Source: Gemmatimonadetes bacterium 2013_60CM_65_52
GTDB taxonomy: Bacteria > Gemmatimonadota > Gemmatimonadetes > Gemmatimonadales > Gemmatimonadaceae
DNA: 64,000 bases
Direction: 5' to 3'
Assembly: GCA_002215645.1 (NCBI GenBank)
Contig: NGFI01000005.1
Span: 488,678-552,677, forward strand
Shown: positions 51,536 to 60,861 of the stretch, one piece after another
How the letters are laid out: every line of letters starts with the position of its first letter
How positions within the stretch are numbered: the stretch's first letter is position 1
Notes under the pieces: generated by a model
Told to the model about the DNA's origin: nothing
The model's database searches: none
Seen by the model: only the letters and a program-made list of their open reading frames with translations
Program-made: the position numbers and the translations under genes

Positions 51536-52791
51536 ACTCGGACCGTCTCGTTGCCGGCTTGGACATCGGGTCCGCCAAGACGACCGCCATCATCGCCGAG
51601 GTGGTCGGCGACCTCCCGAAGCATCCCACCATCAAGGTCCTGGGCGTCGGACAGGCGCGCACGACCGGAATGCGCCGCGGCATCGTCTCCGACATCGAGG
51701 AGACCACCCGCTCCATCCGCAAGGCGTTGCAGGACGCGGAGCGCATGGCGGGTGCCGAAGTCACGGACGTGTACTGTGGCATCGCCGGAGAGCACGTCCG
51801 CGCGATGACCTCCAAGGGCATCGTCGCCGTGAGCAACGACGAGATCGGAAAGGGCGACGTGGACCGCGCCAACGAGGTCGCCCGCGCGCAGGCCATTCCT
51901 CCCGATCGTGAGCTGCTTCACGCCATTCCTCAGGAGTACTCGGTAGATCGCCAGGCGGGCATCCGTGATCCCATCGGGATGAGCGGCACGCGCCTGGAGA
52001 CGGAGATGTATCTGGTCACCATCGGCTCGTCGCCGGCGGTCAACCTGCGCAAGAGCGTGGAGCGCGCGGGCTACAAGGTGCGCGAGCTCGTGCTGGAGCC
52101 CCTGGCCAGCGCGCTGGCCGTGCTCACGGAGGACGAAAAGGAGCTGGGTGTCGCCCTCGTGGAGATGGGCGCGGGGACGACCGACCTCGCCGTCTTCCAC
52201 GAGGGAAAGATCCGCCACCTCGGCACCCTCGCTTTCGGCGGCAACAACGTGACCTCGGACATCGTGCACGGGTTGGGCGTGACGCAGGCGGACGCCGAGC
52301 GGCTCAAGGAGCGGCACGGGTGCGCCTATGAGGCGCTCGTGGATCCGAGCGACATCATCCAGTTGCCAAGCACTGTGGCGCAGGGCGATCGGCAGATTCC
52401 GCGCGAGCTGCTGGCGCACATCATCCACCAGCGCATGGACGAGATCTTCGATCTGGTGCAGCGCGACGTGGCGTCCGCGGGTTTCGCGAACAAGCTGGCG
52501 GCGGGCGTGGTGCTCACCGGAGGCGCTGCGGCGATGCAGGGGAGCGCCGAACTGGCCAGCGACGTCTTCGGAACGGGTGTGCGGGTCGGGTCGCCGGCGG
52601 AGTCCATCGGTGGGTTGAGCGACTCCGTCGATGCGCCGCAGTTCGCGACCGTGGTCGGACTCGCGCAGTACGGCGCGCACCGCATGGCGCTCGGCGGCGT
52701 GTCGGCGTCGGCCAAGCGCATGAAGATTGCAGGAGGCGGCGTCGAGAAATTCGTGGATCGCGTGAAGTTCTGGCTTCAGGATTTCTTCTAA
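51532..52791 (+). CDS. ftsA: Cell division protein FtsA (actin-like FtsZ anchor)
   Basis: Actin-fold ATPase that ties FtsZ to the membrane and recruits later division proteins. 419 residues with VAGLDIGSAKTTAIIAEV (phosphate 1), the SHS2-type 1C domain with RSIRKALQDAERMAG, VEMGAGTTDLAVFHEGKI (phosphate 2), VVLTGGAAAMQG (adenosine site), and a C-terminal amphipathic helix KFVDRVKFWLQDFF for membrane binding. Start ATG 51532 overlaps ftsQ (ATGA). A 244-nt gap follows before ftsZ. Confidence 0.95.
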   Translation: MNSDRLVAGLDIGSAKTTAIIAEVVGDLPKHPTIKVLGVGQARTTGMRRGIVSDIEETTRSIRKALQDAERMAGAEVTDVYCGIAGEHVRAMTSKGIVAVSNDEIGKGDVDRANEVARAQAIPPDRELLHAIPQEYSVDRQAGIRDPIGMSGTRLETEMYLVTIGSSPAVNLRKSVERAGYKVRELVLEPLASALAVLTEDEKELGVALVEMGAGTTDLAVFHEGKIRHLGTLAFGGNNVTSDIVHGLGVTQADAERLKERHGCAYEALVDPSDIIQLPSTVAQGDRQIPRELLAHIIHQRMDEIFDLVQRDVASAGFANKLAAGVVLTGGAAAMQGSAELASDVFGTGVRVGSPAESIGGLSDSVDAPQFATVVGLAQYGAHRMALGGVSASAKRMKIAGGGVEKFVDRVKFWLQDFF

Positions 52792-52926
52792 GCGGGCCAC
52801 GTCAAAAATGTGATGTCGTCCGCGCCCATGTGGACAAATCCGCTGTCGCTTGTGTTGTGCTGTTTTGCGGGCTCGCTCGTCAAGGAACTGAAGCGATCGA
52901 GGGCTGGCCCGAAGTGAACTGCCGCT

Positions 52927-52932
52927 TATATT
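52927..52932 (+). promoter_or_regulatory. Possible -10 box TATATT in the ftsA-ftsZ gap
   Basis: The 244-nt gap 52792-53035 is the longest gene-free stretch of the dcw cluster and probably carries an ftsZ promoter. TATATT at 52927 is the best -10; no clear -35 stands 17 nt ahead. TGGACA at 52831 is another possible -35 without a good partner. The resulting leader would be ~100 nt, unlike the short leaders elsewhere here. No terminator is seen. Confidence 0.3.
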
Positions 52933-53035
52933 GCCCCATCGCTTCCGGGCATCTGCGCCGTCGCAGTGCCCGTGTCAATGCGCCTTCCCCGGTTAGTTCC
53001 CTCAGATACGACGTAGCACGGGAGTGTCGTACGCA

Positions 53036-54232
53036 ATGATCTTCGAGCTCGAAGAGACCGCGGCGCAGAACGCTCGCATGAAGGTGGTCGGCGTGGGTGG
53101 TGGCGGAGGCAACGCCGTCAACCGCATGATCGACGAGCACCTCGAGGGTGTCGAGTTCATCTCCGTCAACACCGACGCGCAGGCGCTTCTTGGCTCGAAG
53201 TCGGACCTCAAGGTCCAGATCGGGCGGAAGCTCACGCGGGGACTGGGCGCGGGCGCGCGGCCGGAAGTCGGCAAGCAGGCCATCGAGGAGAGTCGCGACG
53301 AAATGGCCAAGATGCTGGCCGGCGCGGACCTCGTCTTCATCACCTGCGGCATGGGCGGCGGCACCGGCACCGGTGCGGCGCCCGAGATCTGCGCCATCGC
53401 CAAGGAAGAGGGCGCCCTGACCGTCGGCATCGTCACGCGTCCCTTCCTGTTCGAGGGGCGGAAGCGCATGCGGCAGGCCGATCAGGGCATCGCCGAGATG
53501 CGGAAGCACGTGGACACGATGATCGTCGTGCCCAACGAGCGGCTGCTCGCCGTCGTGGGCAAGGGCATCCCGTTCCAGGACGCGCTCAAGAAGGCGGACG
53601 AGGTCCTGTTGCATGCGACGCAGGGCATCTCGTCGCTCATCAGCGTCACGGGTCTCGTGAACGTGGATTTCGCCGACGTCCGCACCGTCATGCAGAATGG
53701 CGGGTCGGCGCTCATGGGCACCGGCATCGGCCGTGGAGAGAATCGTGCGATGGAGGCGGCCCAGCAGGCCATCTCCAGCCCGCTGCTCGACAACATCAGT
53801 ATCTCGGGCGCGCAGGGCGTCCTCGTGAACATCACGGGGGGCGCGGACCTGACGCTCGGAGAAGTGCACCAGATCAACGAGATCATTCACGACGCCGTCG
53901 GCGACGAGGCGGAGATCATCTTCGGCGCGGTGCACGAGCCGGCCATGCAGGGGGAGATCCGCGTCACCGTCATCGCCACCGGCTTCGACAAGGCCGTGCA
54001 GCCCGGGCTCGTCACGCCGGCGCATGAGGCCAGTACCGTCGCGATCCCCAAGGGCGCGCCGGTCATTCCGTTCCCGCAGCGCCCGGCCCGCGCGAGCACC
54101 TCACCCGCTCCGCGCACGGGCAACGACATTCCTCGCGCCCCGCGGCCGTCGACGCCGTCGACACCGTCGGGCGGGTCGCAGGATCTCAGCGACATGGAGA
54201 TCCCGACCTTCATTCGGAGACAGATGGATTGA
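53036..54232 (+). CDS. ftsZ: Cell division GTPase FtsZ
   Basis: Tubulin-like GTPase that forms the division ring. 398 residues from ATG 53036, with GGGAG 11 nt upstream; a GTG four codons earlier (53024) is the alternative. Marks: [27 protein letters not shown], the tubulin signature [14 protein letters not shown], a LLHATQGIS segment, [11 protein letters not shown], and the conserved C-terminal tail [13 protein letters not shown] that binds FtsA and other partners. A Pro/Ser/Thr-rich linker precedes the tail. The stop overlaps the next start as TTGA. Confidence 0.97.
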   Translation: MIFELEETAAQNARMKVVGVGGGGGNAVNRMIDEHLEGVEFISVNTDAQALLGSKSDLKVQIGRKLTRGLGAGARPEVGKQAIEESRDEMAKMLAGADLVFITCGMGGGTGTGAAPEICAIAKEEGALTVGIVTRPFLFEGRKRMRQADQGIAEMRKHVDTMIVVPNERLLAVVGKGIPFQDALKKADEVLLHATQGISSLISVTGLVNVDFADVRTVMQNGGSALMGTGIGRGENRAMEAAQQAISSPLLDNISISGAQGVLVNITGGADLTLGEVHQINEIIHDAVGDEAEIIFGAVHEPAMQGEIRVTVIATGFDKAVQPGLVTPAHEASTVAIPKGAPVIPFPQRPARASTSPAPRTGNDIPRAPRPSTPSTPSGGSQDLSDMEIPTFIRRQMD

Positions 54233-55521
54233 AGAAGGGCAGTGGTGTTCGCGCCATCCCGTACGCGGTGGTGGCGCTCCTCGTCGTCGTCGCACTCCGC
54301 TACACCCCCGAGCTCCCCGTCCGACACGCTGCTGACGTACTTCAGCAGGGCGAGCCGCTCGCACCGCGCGCGCGCCCGTGGTCCCGTGTCGAGACGCTGA
54401 ATCGCGGCGAAACGCTCATCGGCCTGCTGCGTCGCGCCGGCGTGAGCGATCAGTCCGCGCGCGAAGTCGTCCGCGCTGCCACGGCATCCGCCGTCAACAC
54501 GCGCTATCTCCGTGCGGGCATGCCGGTGGACGTCACCTCCGACAGTGCCGGACAATCGCCGCGCGAGCTGGTGTTCCATCTCGGCATCGATCGCCTGCTG
54601 CGCATGACGTACACGGCCGCCGGCTGGATCGGCAACGAAGAGCGGCTGCCGTGGAAGACCGACACCGTCGTCGTGCGCGGAACGATCCACGCCAACCTGT
54701 ATCAGGCAATGGATTCCAGCGCGGCCGGCTTCTTTCCCGGCCACGCGAAGGACGAGCTGGCATGGGCGCTCGCCGACATCTTCGAGTATCGCGTGGACAT
54801 GAGCCGCGACCTCCAGGACGGCGACGGCTTTCATGCCCTGGTGGAGCGTGCCGTCGGCCCGGAGGGCATTACCAAGGTCGGCAAGATTCTCGCGGCGTCG
54901 TTCAGCCTTTCCGGCAGCAACCTTTCCGCCATCCGGTTCGAGGGACGCAACGGAACGGAGTACTACGACTCCACCGGCAAGTCGCTGCGCGCCGCCTTCC
55001 TGCGGGCGCCGCTCGAGTTCCGGCGCATCTCGTCCACGTTTGGCCTGCGCTTCCATCCGGTCCTCGGTCGATGGAAGCAGCATAAAGGCACGGATTACGC
55101 GGCCAGCTCCGGCACGCCGGTGCGCGCGGTCGGCAACGCGGTGGTGGCTCGAGCGGGGTGGTCCAACGGATACGGGAATCTCATCGAGCTGCGCCATCCG
55201 AACGGCTTCGTGACGCGGTACGGCCATCTGCGGGCGTTCGGCCGCGGTGTTCGAACCGGCGCACGGGTGTCCATCGGGCAGACGGTGGGATACGTCGGCA
55301 TGACTGGACTGGCCACCGGACCTCATCTCCACTTCGAGGTGCTCGTCGGCGGTGTGCAGCGCGATTCGCGTGTGGCGCTCAAGTCCATCGGCGGGGATCC
55401 GATTGGCCGCGGCGAGCGCGATGCGTTCGAGTCGCGCCGAGGGACGCTGCTCGCCATGATGACGGAGAACGCGGGCGTGGTACGGCTCGCGCAGGTCGAC
55501 CGCTCGTTGGTGACACACTAG
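54229..55521 (+). CDS. M23-family cell wall endopeptidase (MepM-like)
   Basis: 430 residues: an N-terminal membrane anchor ([15 protein letters not shown]), an OapA/LysM-like region ([20 protein letters not shown]), then a LytM/M23 domain. Zinc ligands and active site are visible: [21 protein letters not shown] (split; HxxxD in HKGTD, about residues 285-289) and PHLHFEV. Unlike degenerate EnvC-type activators, the metal residues are intact, so it should cut peptide cross-links. Start TTG 54229 overlaps the ftsZ stop (TTGA). Its coupling to ftsZ suggests a role in septal splitting or remodelling; that is inference. Confidence 0.9.
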   Translation: MKKGSGVRAIPYAVVALLVVVALRYTPELPVRHAADVLQQGEPLAPRARPWSRVETLNRGETLIGLLRRAGVSDQSAREVVRAATASAVNTRYLRAGMPVDVTSDSAGQSPRELVFHLGIDRLLRMTYTAAGWIGNEERLPWKTDTVVVRGTIHANLYQAMDSSAAGFFPGHAKDELAWALADIFEYRVDMSRDLQDGDGFHALVERAVGPEGITKVGKILAASFSLSGSNLSAIRFEGRNGTEYYDSTGKSLRAAFLRAPLEFRRISSTFGLRFHPVLGRWKQHKGTDYAASSGTPVRAVGNAVVARAGWSNGYGNLIELRHPNGFVTRYGHLRAFGRGVRTGARVSIGQTVGYVGMTGLATGPHLHFEVLVGGVQRDSRVALKSIGGDPIGRGERDAFESRRGTLLAMMTENAGVVRLAQVDRSLVTH

Positions 55522-55565
55522 CGGTCCACGGCGCCGCGGCTACAACGCGGGCCGCGCGCATCCCG

Positions 55566-55571
55566 TAACTT
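55566..55571 (+). promoter_or_regulatory. -10 box TAACTT, 6 nt before the next ATG
   Basis: TAACTT ends 6 nt before ATG 55578 within a 56-nt gap. No Shine-Dalgarno sequence is present in the short space, as at the other leaderless-type starts. No clear -35. Confidence 0.4.
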
Positions 55572-55577
55572 CCAGAC

Positions 55578-57368
55578 ATGATCGTCTGGTTCCTCTCGTT
55601 CGCCGCGGGCTTGCTCGCGGCGAGCGTGCACTATGGCAGGCCGGCGCCGGCAGCGCTCCTTCCCGCGCTCCTTCGGCTCGTGGCGGTCACGCTCGTGGTG
55701 GCGCTCGCCCTGGACGCACCGGCGGGGAGCGCATCCGCCCCCGCGTCGAAGGTGGCGCTCGACGTGTCGGAGAGCTGGGTGCGCGCAACGGATTCCACGG
55801 CGTGGAAGGCAGCGCTGGATTCTGTGCGTCGAATCGGTGGGCCGTTGAGCTATTTCGGCGATTCGCTACGTGACGCGAGCGTTCCGGTGACGCCGTCCGA
55901 TCACGCGACGCGGCTCCGGGGCGTGGTCGATGCGGCATCCGCGGCCGGTGCGCCCGTGGCCGTCGTCACCGACGGCGAGGTTGAAGAGCCGGAGCTGGCT
56001 GCGACGCTTCCGCGCGGATCGCGTTTCATCGTCCTGCCCAAGCGTGAGCGGCGCGATTTGGCCGTGACCGCGCTCGACGCCCCACGCGCACTGCTCAGCG
56101 GAGACACGATCTCGGCGCATGTGACGGTGCTCGCCGGGAATGCGGGCAGCGGGGCAGGACGCGTGGAGCTCCGGCTCGACGACGTCATGCTCGATACCGC
56201 CGCCGTTCCGACGCTCAACGCATTCTCGGAGCGCGTCTTCGCCCTCAAGGGAAGAGCAATGGGCGGCGAGCGCACCGCCGTCCTTCGCGCGGTAGTGCGC
56301 GTGCCGGGCGATGGTGAGCCGCGCAACGACACGCTCGCGCTCGGTGTCGACGTCACTCGTGCGCCAGCTGCTGTCTTCGTCTCGTCGGCGCCCGACTATG
56401 ACGCGAGAGAGGCGATCGCGGCGCTGCGCGGCGTGACCTCTCTTCCCACGCGCGCTTTTCTGCGCGTGGCGCCCGGCATGTGGAAGACCGATGCGGGTCT
56501 TGCCAGCGTTGATGAGCGAACGGTTCGTGAGGCGGTCCGCGACGCGCCGCTCGTCGTGCTGCACGGCGACACCGCGCTCTTCGGCGCGCCGCGCTCGGTC
56601 ACTCGCGGAGCGCTGCTGCTGTTTGCCCCTCCCTCTACGGACGACGGCGAATATCTCGCCATCGCGGCGCCTGCGTCGCCCCTCGCGGCAACGCTCGGTG
56701 GACTTCCCTTCGACAGCCTGCCGCCGGTGTCCGTGGCGCAGCGGATTCCGCGAGGCGAGTGGGAAGGGCTCGTCACCAGACGAGCCGGCAGTACCGACGA
56801 CCAACGGGTGGCCCTCGTCGGCTGGGAGACGCCGCGCCGAGTGGCGGTGTTGGGCGTGTCCGGTCTGTGGCGATGGCGCTTTCGTGGCGGTGCGCGCTCC
56901 GACGCGTACGCCGCACTGTTTGGGTCGCTCTACGATTGGCTTGCGGAGGGTCGAACGGATCGCCGCGCCGTGGTGCCCGATGCGCAGGTCACGCGCGCCG
57001 GAGCGCTTGTGCGATGGCATCGCGGATCGCCGGCTGATTCCGCCGCGCTGCTCATCGTCGTGAAACGGGGAGCCACTCGTCGAGACACGTTGCTCGTGCA
57101 TTTCGACGCTGGTTCCCTGGTGGCGGAAACGCCGCCGCTCGCGGTCGGCGTCTATGACGTCTCGACCTCGGGTGGATCGTCCGTCCTCGTCGTGAATCCC
57201 TCGGCGGAGCTGCTCCCACGGCGGCCGACAGTGAGCTCGGCAGCCGTCGGTGGGGCAGCGTCGCTGTCCGACGCGCCCTCGCTACGGGACAAGGGGTGGT
57301 CATACGTCCTCGTCGTGCTGTTGCTCTGCGGGGAGTGGCTACTGCGCCGCCGCAGCGGACTGCGCTGA
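55578..57368 (+). CDS. BatA/VWA-like membrane protein (596 aa)
   Basis: The layout is that of proteins related to BatA/aerotolerance regulators. Two N-terminal membrane helices (IVWFLSFAAGLLAASVHY and ALLPALLRLVAVTLVVALAL) precede a region that resembles a von Willebrand factor A fold (VALDVSESW in place of the usual DxSxS, VAVVTDGEVEEPEL). A beta-rich part (~170-265), a GATase-like section (VFVSSAPDYDAREAIAALRG) and a single C-terminal helix (WSYVLVVLLLCGEWLL) follow. The metal-site motif DVSES has a D-x-S-x-S-like form (DVSES), so binding may be retained. It follows the M23 gene by 56 nt. No specific function can be given. Confidence 0.75.
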   Translation: MIVWFLSFAAGLLAASVHYGRPAPAALLPALLRLVAVTLVVALALDAPAGSASAPASKVALDVSESWVRATDSTAWKAALDSVRRIGGPLSYFGDSLRDASVPVTPSDHATRLRGVVDAASAAGAPVAVVTDGEVEEPELAATLPRGSRFIVLPKRERRDLAVTALDAPRALLSGDTISAHVTVLAGNAGSGAGRVELRLDDVMLDTAAVPTLNAFSERVFALKGRAMGGERTAVLRAVVRVPGDGEPRNDTLALGVDVTRAPAAVFVSSAPDYDAREAIAALRGVTSLPTRAFLRVAPGMWKTDAGLASVDERTVREAVRDAPLVVLHGDTALFGAPRSVTRGALLLFAPPSTDDGEYLAIAAPASPLAATLGGLPFDSLPPVSVAQRIPRGEWEGLVTRRAGSTDDQRVALVGWETPRRVAVLGVSGLWRWRFRGGARSDAYAALFGSLYDWLAEGRTDRRAVVPDAQVTRAGALVRWHRGSPADSAALLIVVKRGATRRDTLLVHFDAGSLVAETPPLAVGVYDVSTSGGSSVLVVNPSAELLPRRPTVSSAAVGGAASLSDAPSLRDKGWSYVLVVLLLCGEWLLRRRSGLR

Positions 57369-57449
57369 ACCGGCGACGATAGCCGCCGCCGAGCATTGCT
57401 GCCATCTTCCTGCCTCATCGCAATTCCTTCGTATTCACGGAGATCGTTC

Positions 57450-60400
57450 GTGCGACACTACCGACTGCTTTCGCTGATCGCCCTCGTCGCCCTTGCGACG
57501 ACATCTCCCGCTTCCGCGCAGTCGACGGATCCGGCGTCGGCCATGCGATGGCGGCAGATTGGACCGCCTCGCGCGGGGCGAGCGCGAACGGTCGCCGGCG
57601 TGCCGGGGCAGCGCAATGTCTACTATGTAGGCTTTGATAACGGCGGCGTGTGGCGCACCACCGACTACGGGTCCACATGGACGCCGCTGTTCGACGACCA
57701 GCCCACCGGCTCCATCGGCGCCATTGCAATTGCACCGAGCAATCCCAAGGTCATTTACGTGGGCAGCGGGGCGGGCATCATTCGCCCCGATCTTGCCACG
57801 GGAGACGGCGTCTACAAATCAACGGACGGCGGAAAGTCGTGGACGCACCTCGGCCTGCGCACGAGCCAGATGATCGCGTACATCGACGTGGATCCGCGGA
57901 ACGCCGATCGGCTGTTCGTCGCGGTGCTGGGGCATCCGTATGGGCCGAGCGCCGAGCGTGGCGTTTTTCGCTCGACGGATGGCGGAAAGTCGTTCGAGAA
58001 GGTGCTGTACAAGGACGAGTACACGAGCGCAAACGAAGTGCGTATCGATCCTCGAAATCCCGACGTCGTGTATGCCGCGCTCTGGCAACAGCAGCAGAGC
58101 TTCATCGAGGGGCAGGGCTTCGGCGGAACGGGCGGCGGCGTCTTCAAGTCCATTGACGGCGGCACCACCTGGAAGCAGTTGACGGAGGGACTTCCCGCCG
58201 TCATTCAGGCGAATCTCGCGATCGCACCGAGCAATTCCGCGATCGTCTACGCAACGGTAGCTGGCGCGACGGGCGGCAACAGCGTCACCGGCACGGTGAA
58301 CCTCTACAAGTCCGTGGACGGCGGCGAGCACTGGACCATTGCCAACGCCGGCGTGTCCACGGCCGATCCGCGTCCCCTCGCGCGCATCGGTGGCGGCGAT
58401 CTGCCGACGCTCGCGATCGACCCGACGAACGAGAACGTGGTGTACACGGCGTCCACCGTCATGTGGCGCACGGAAGACGGCGGAAAGACGTGGACCGCCG
58501 TCCGTGGCGCACCCGGTGGCGACGACTATCAGCGCGTCTACATCAATCCCGAGGATCCGAGGATTCTCGCCGTCGTCGCCGATCAGGGCGCAGTGATTTC
58601 CGCCAACCGCGGAGAGTCGTGGAGCAACTGGTATACGCAGCCCACGGCCGCGATGTACCACGTCAGCACCGACAACGCGTTCCCGTATCGCGTGTGTGGC
58701 GGCCAACAGGACTCCGGTTCGGCCTGCGTGGACAGCCGTTCGATGGACGGCGAGATCACGTTTCACGACTGGCATCCCGCGAACATTCAGGAGTACGGCA
58801 TCGCTGCGCCCGATCCGAGGGATCCCGATCTCGTGTTCGGCAGCGCGCGCTCGAACGTCTCGCTCTACGACCGCCGTACGGGCCAGACGCGCCTTGTTGG
58901 CCCCGCATCTGATGCGCGACAGCCGGCGTTCAACCGCAACGTCCGCACGATGCCGCTCGTGTGGGCAAATGACAATAACACGCTCTTCTACGCCTCGAAC
59001 GTCGTGTGGAAGACGACTGACCGTGGCCACTCGTGGACGCGCATCAGCCCCGACCTCACGCGCGCGACGTGGGGAGTTCCGCCCACCACAGGCAAGTACG
59101 GCAGCACGGTGACGGCGACGCCACTCGGTTCCATCACGGCCGTGGCCCCGTCGCCGCGAGACATCGGTGTCATCTGGGCGGGCACCGACGATGGCGCGGT
59201 GCAGGTCACCATGGATGGCGGAAAGAGCTGGTCGAACGTCACGCCGTCCGCCATCCAGCCATGGACGCGCATCTTCAACGTCGACGCCGGACACTTCGAC
59301 GCGAGGACGGCATACATCGCGGCGAACACGCTTCGTGTCGACGACATGAATCCGCATTTCTTCCGCACGCACGACGGCGGAAAGAGCTGGACGGAGATCA
59401 ACAGCGGTGTCGCGCCCGGCGCCGTCGTGAACGCCATTCGTGAGGATCCGAGGCAGAAGGGGTTGCTGTATGGTTCGACCGACACCCAGGTCTGGGTCTC
59501 GTATGACGACGGCGACCACTGGGAGTCGCTACGCCTCAACATGCCGGCCATCTCGGTGAGAGACATCGCCGTGAAAGACGACAGCACCTGCCTGTGCGCC
59601 GATCTCGTGGCAGGCACGCACGGCCGTGGCTTCTGGATTCTCGACGACCTCACGCCCCTGCGGCAGACCGCTGCAATTCGACAGGCCGTCGCGTCGCGCT
59701 CAGCGTATCTCGTGAAGCCGCACACCGCGGTTCGCGTGCGCTTTGCGACAAACGAGCCCACGCCGTGGCCGCCCGAGCTTCCGGCCGGCGAGAATCCGCC
59801 GCCGGGTGGCGTGCTCGATTACTATCTCCCGACCGCGTCAGCTCTGCCAGTCTTCCTCGACGTGCTCGACAAGAACGGGCGGCTCATTCGCCATTATACG
59901 AGCTCCGACACAGCGCCGAATCCGGACGCGGGCGTCGATCCCGCCGGATACAACCGTGTCTGCCAGCGTCAGCCCTCGGCGCCGCACTGCTCGGTTCCCC
60001 TCTACTGGGCCGCGCCGACACAGACGCTCTCCTCGGCCGCTGGAATGCATCGCTTCAGTTGGGACCTTCAGCTCGATCCGGTCGGTGATGAGGGCGTGGC
60101 CCCGGGCGAGGCGGGCGCCGTTCCGCACCGGACGTATCCGTCAGTGAGCTCACCGTGGGCGCCGCCGGGTGAGTATGTCGTCAGGCTCACGGTGGATGGA
60201 CGCAGCTACTCGCAGCCGCTCACGCTGAAGCTCGACCCGCGTGTGAAGACGCCGGCATCAGCGTTGAATGAATTGGCTGTCGTGAGTCGCGCGCTGCACG
60301 ATGACGCTGGCGCCGTACAGCGTGCACTGATCGACGCGCGCTCTCTCTCGGCGAAGCTCGGTCGGGAGACGGGCACGGACGAAGCGTCGCTCAAGGCGCG

Positions 60401-60698
60401 AATCGATTCACTCGCTCCACCACCTGCGCGAGCAGGGCGAGCGGGAGGAGGAGGGATTCGTCAGCCTGCCACCCCCGCTCCGAAAACACTCGTCAGCGTC
60501 CGGTCGGCGCTGGTGGGCGCTACCATGGCGATGCAGAGCGCTGATGCTGCGCCAACGGCGGCCGATCTCTCAGCAGCCGCGCGCGCTCGCGCTGACGCGA
60601 AGGACATTCTGGCGTCGTGGAACGCGTTGACCGCAAAGGATCTCGCTGCGCTCAATGCGCGGCGCGTTGCAGCGGGACGTCCGAAGATCGAGCCGTAG
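57450..60698 (+). CDS. Secreted VPS10/sortilin-type beta-propeller protein (1,082 aa)
   Basis: GTG 57450 has GGAGA upstream and starts a signal peptide (YRLLSLIALVALATTSPASA). The body consists of BNR/sortilin-like repeats: GVWRTTDYGSTW, GVYKSTDGGKSWTHLG, GVFRSTDGGKSFEKV, GVFKSIDGGTTWKQL, WRTEDGGKTWTAV, VWKTTDRGHSWTRI, VTMDGGKSWSNV and FRTHDGGKSWTEI. These form one or two large propellers. A C-terminal domain from about residue 780 has beta-sandwich character (FSWDLQLDPVGDEG, PGEYVVRLTVDGRSYSQPLTL). Such proteins are often annotated as glycosyl hydrolases, but no catalytic residues are evident. A helical/Ala-rich segment ends the protein. Confidence 0.88.
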   Translation: MRHYRLLSLIALVALATTSPASAQSTDPASAMRWRQIGPPRAGRARTVAGVPGQRNVYYVGFDNGGVWRTTDYGSTWTPLFDDQPTGSIGAIAIAPSNPKVIYVGSGAGIIRPDLATGDGVYKSTDGGKSWTHLGLRTSQMIAYIDVDPRNADRLFVAVLGHPYGPSAERGVFRSTDGGKSFEKVLYKDEYTSANEVRIDPRNPDVVYAALWQQQQSFIEGQGFGGTGGGVFKSIDGGTTWKQLTEGLPAVIQANLAIAPSNSAIVYATVAGATGGNSVTGTVNLYKSVDGGEHWTIANAGVSTADPRPLARIGGGDLPTLAIDPTNENVVYTASTVMWRTEDGGKTWTAVRGAPGGDDYQRVYINPEDPRILAVVADQGAVISANRGESWSNWYTQPTAAMYHVSTDNAFPYRVCGGQQDSGSACVDSRSMDGEITFHDWHPANIQEYGIAAPDPRDPDLVFGSARSNVSLYDRRTGQTRLVGPASDARQPAFNRNVRTMPLVWANDNNTLFYASNVVWKTTDRGHSWTRISPDLTRATWGVPPTTGKYGSTVTATPLGSITAVAPSPRDIGVIWAGTDDGAVQVTMDGGKSWSNVTPSAIQPWTRIFNVDAGHFDARTAYIAANTLRVDDMNPHFFRTHDGGKSWTEINSGVAPGAVVNAIREDPRQKGLLYGSTDTQVWVSYDDGDHWESLRLNMPAISVRDIAVKDDSTCLCADLVAGTHGRGFWILDDLTPLRQTAAIRQAVASRSAYLVKPHTAVRVRFATNEPTPWPPELPAGENPPPGGVLDYYLPTASALPVFLDVLDKNGRLIRHYTSSDTAPNPDAGVDPAGYNRVCQRQPSAPHCSVPLYWAAPTQTLSSAAGMHRFSWDLQLDPVGDEGVAPGEAGAVPHRTYPSVSSPWAPPGEYVVRLTVDGRSYSQPLTLKLDPRVKTPASALNELAVVSRALHDDAGAVQRALIDARSLSAKLGRETGTDEASLKARIDSLAPPPARAGRAGGGGIRQPATPAPKTLVSVRSALVGATMAMQSADAAPTAADLSAAARARADAKDILASWNALTAKDLAALNARRVAAGRPKIEP

Positions 60699-60730
60699 AG
60701 TGTTCGAACAAAAGCCGTGAACAACAATTG

Positions 60731-60811
60731 AACCACAGAGCACACAGAGGGCACAGAGCCTTCAAAACAACAAAGACGTTGTTCTCTGTGCTCTCTGTGT
60801 CCTCTGTGGTT
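60731..60811. repeat. 81-bp imperfect palindrome of CACAGAG units
   Basis: Arms of 28 nt at 60731-60758 and 60784-60811 are inverse complements with two mismatches, beginning AACCACAGAG and ending CTCTGTGGTT. Within each arm the heptamer CACAGAG recurs in three steps. The 25-nt centre holds its own 6-bp hairpin (AACAAC/GTTGTT). The region is far richer in A+T than the flanking genes. It lies between a VPS10-type gene and an SDR gene and could stop transcription as RNA. AACCACAGAG-type elements are scattered through many unrelated bacterial genomes, so it may be a dispersed repeat. Confidence 0.85.
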
Positions 60812-60861
60812 AATTCCCGTTGGTTTTTTGTAATAAAGGCGCACTCTCTGCACAAATCGAA

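Noticed and set aside
52830-53039. 69-codon frame in the ftsA-ftsZ gap
   Set aside because: Cys/Arg-rich translation without hydrophobic or domain pattern, no ribosome binding site, and it runs across the FtsZ start; the gap is better read as regulatory.
57450-60698. Active glycosyl hydrolase or sialidase
   Set aside because: The repeats are structural BNR/VPS10 units; no catalytic residue set of sialidases or other hydrolases can be identified by eye.
60731-60811. CACAGAG repeats as a CRISPR array
   Set aside because: The repeats are short, inverted, and without equal-length spacers; no cas gene is present. It is a palindromic element.
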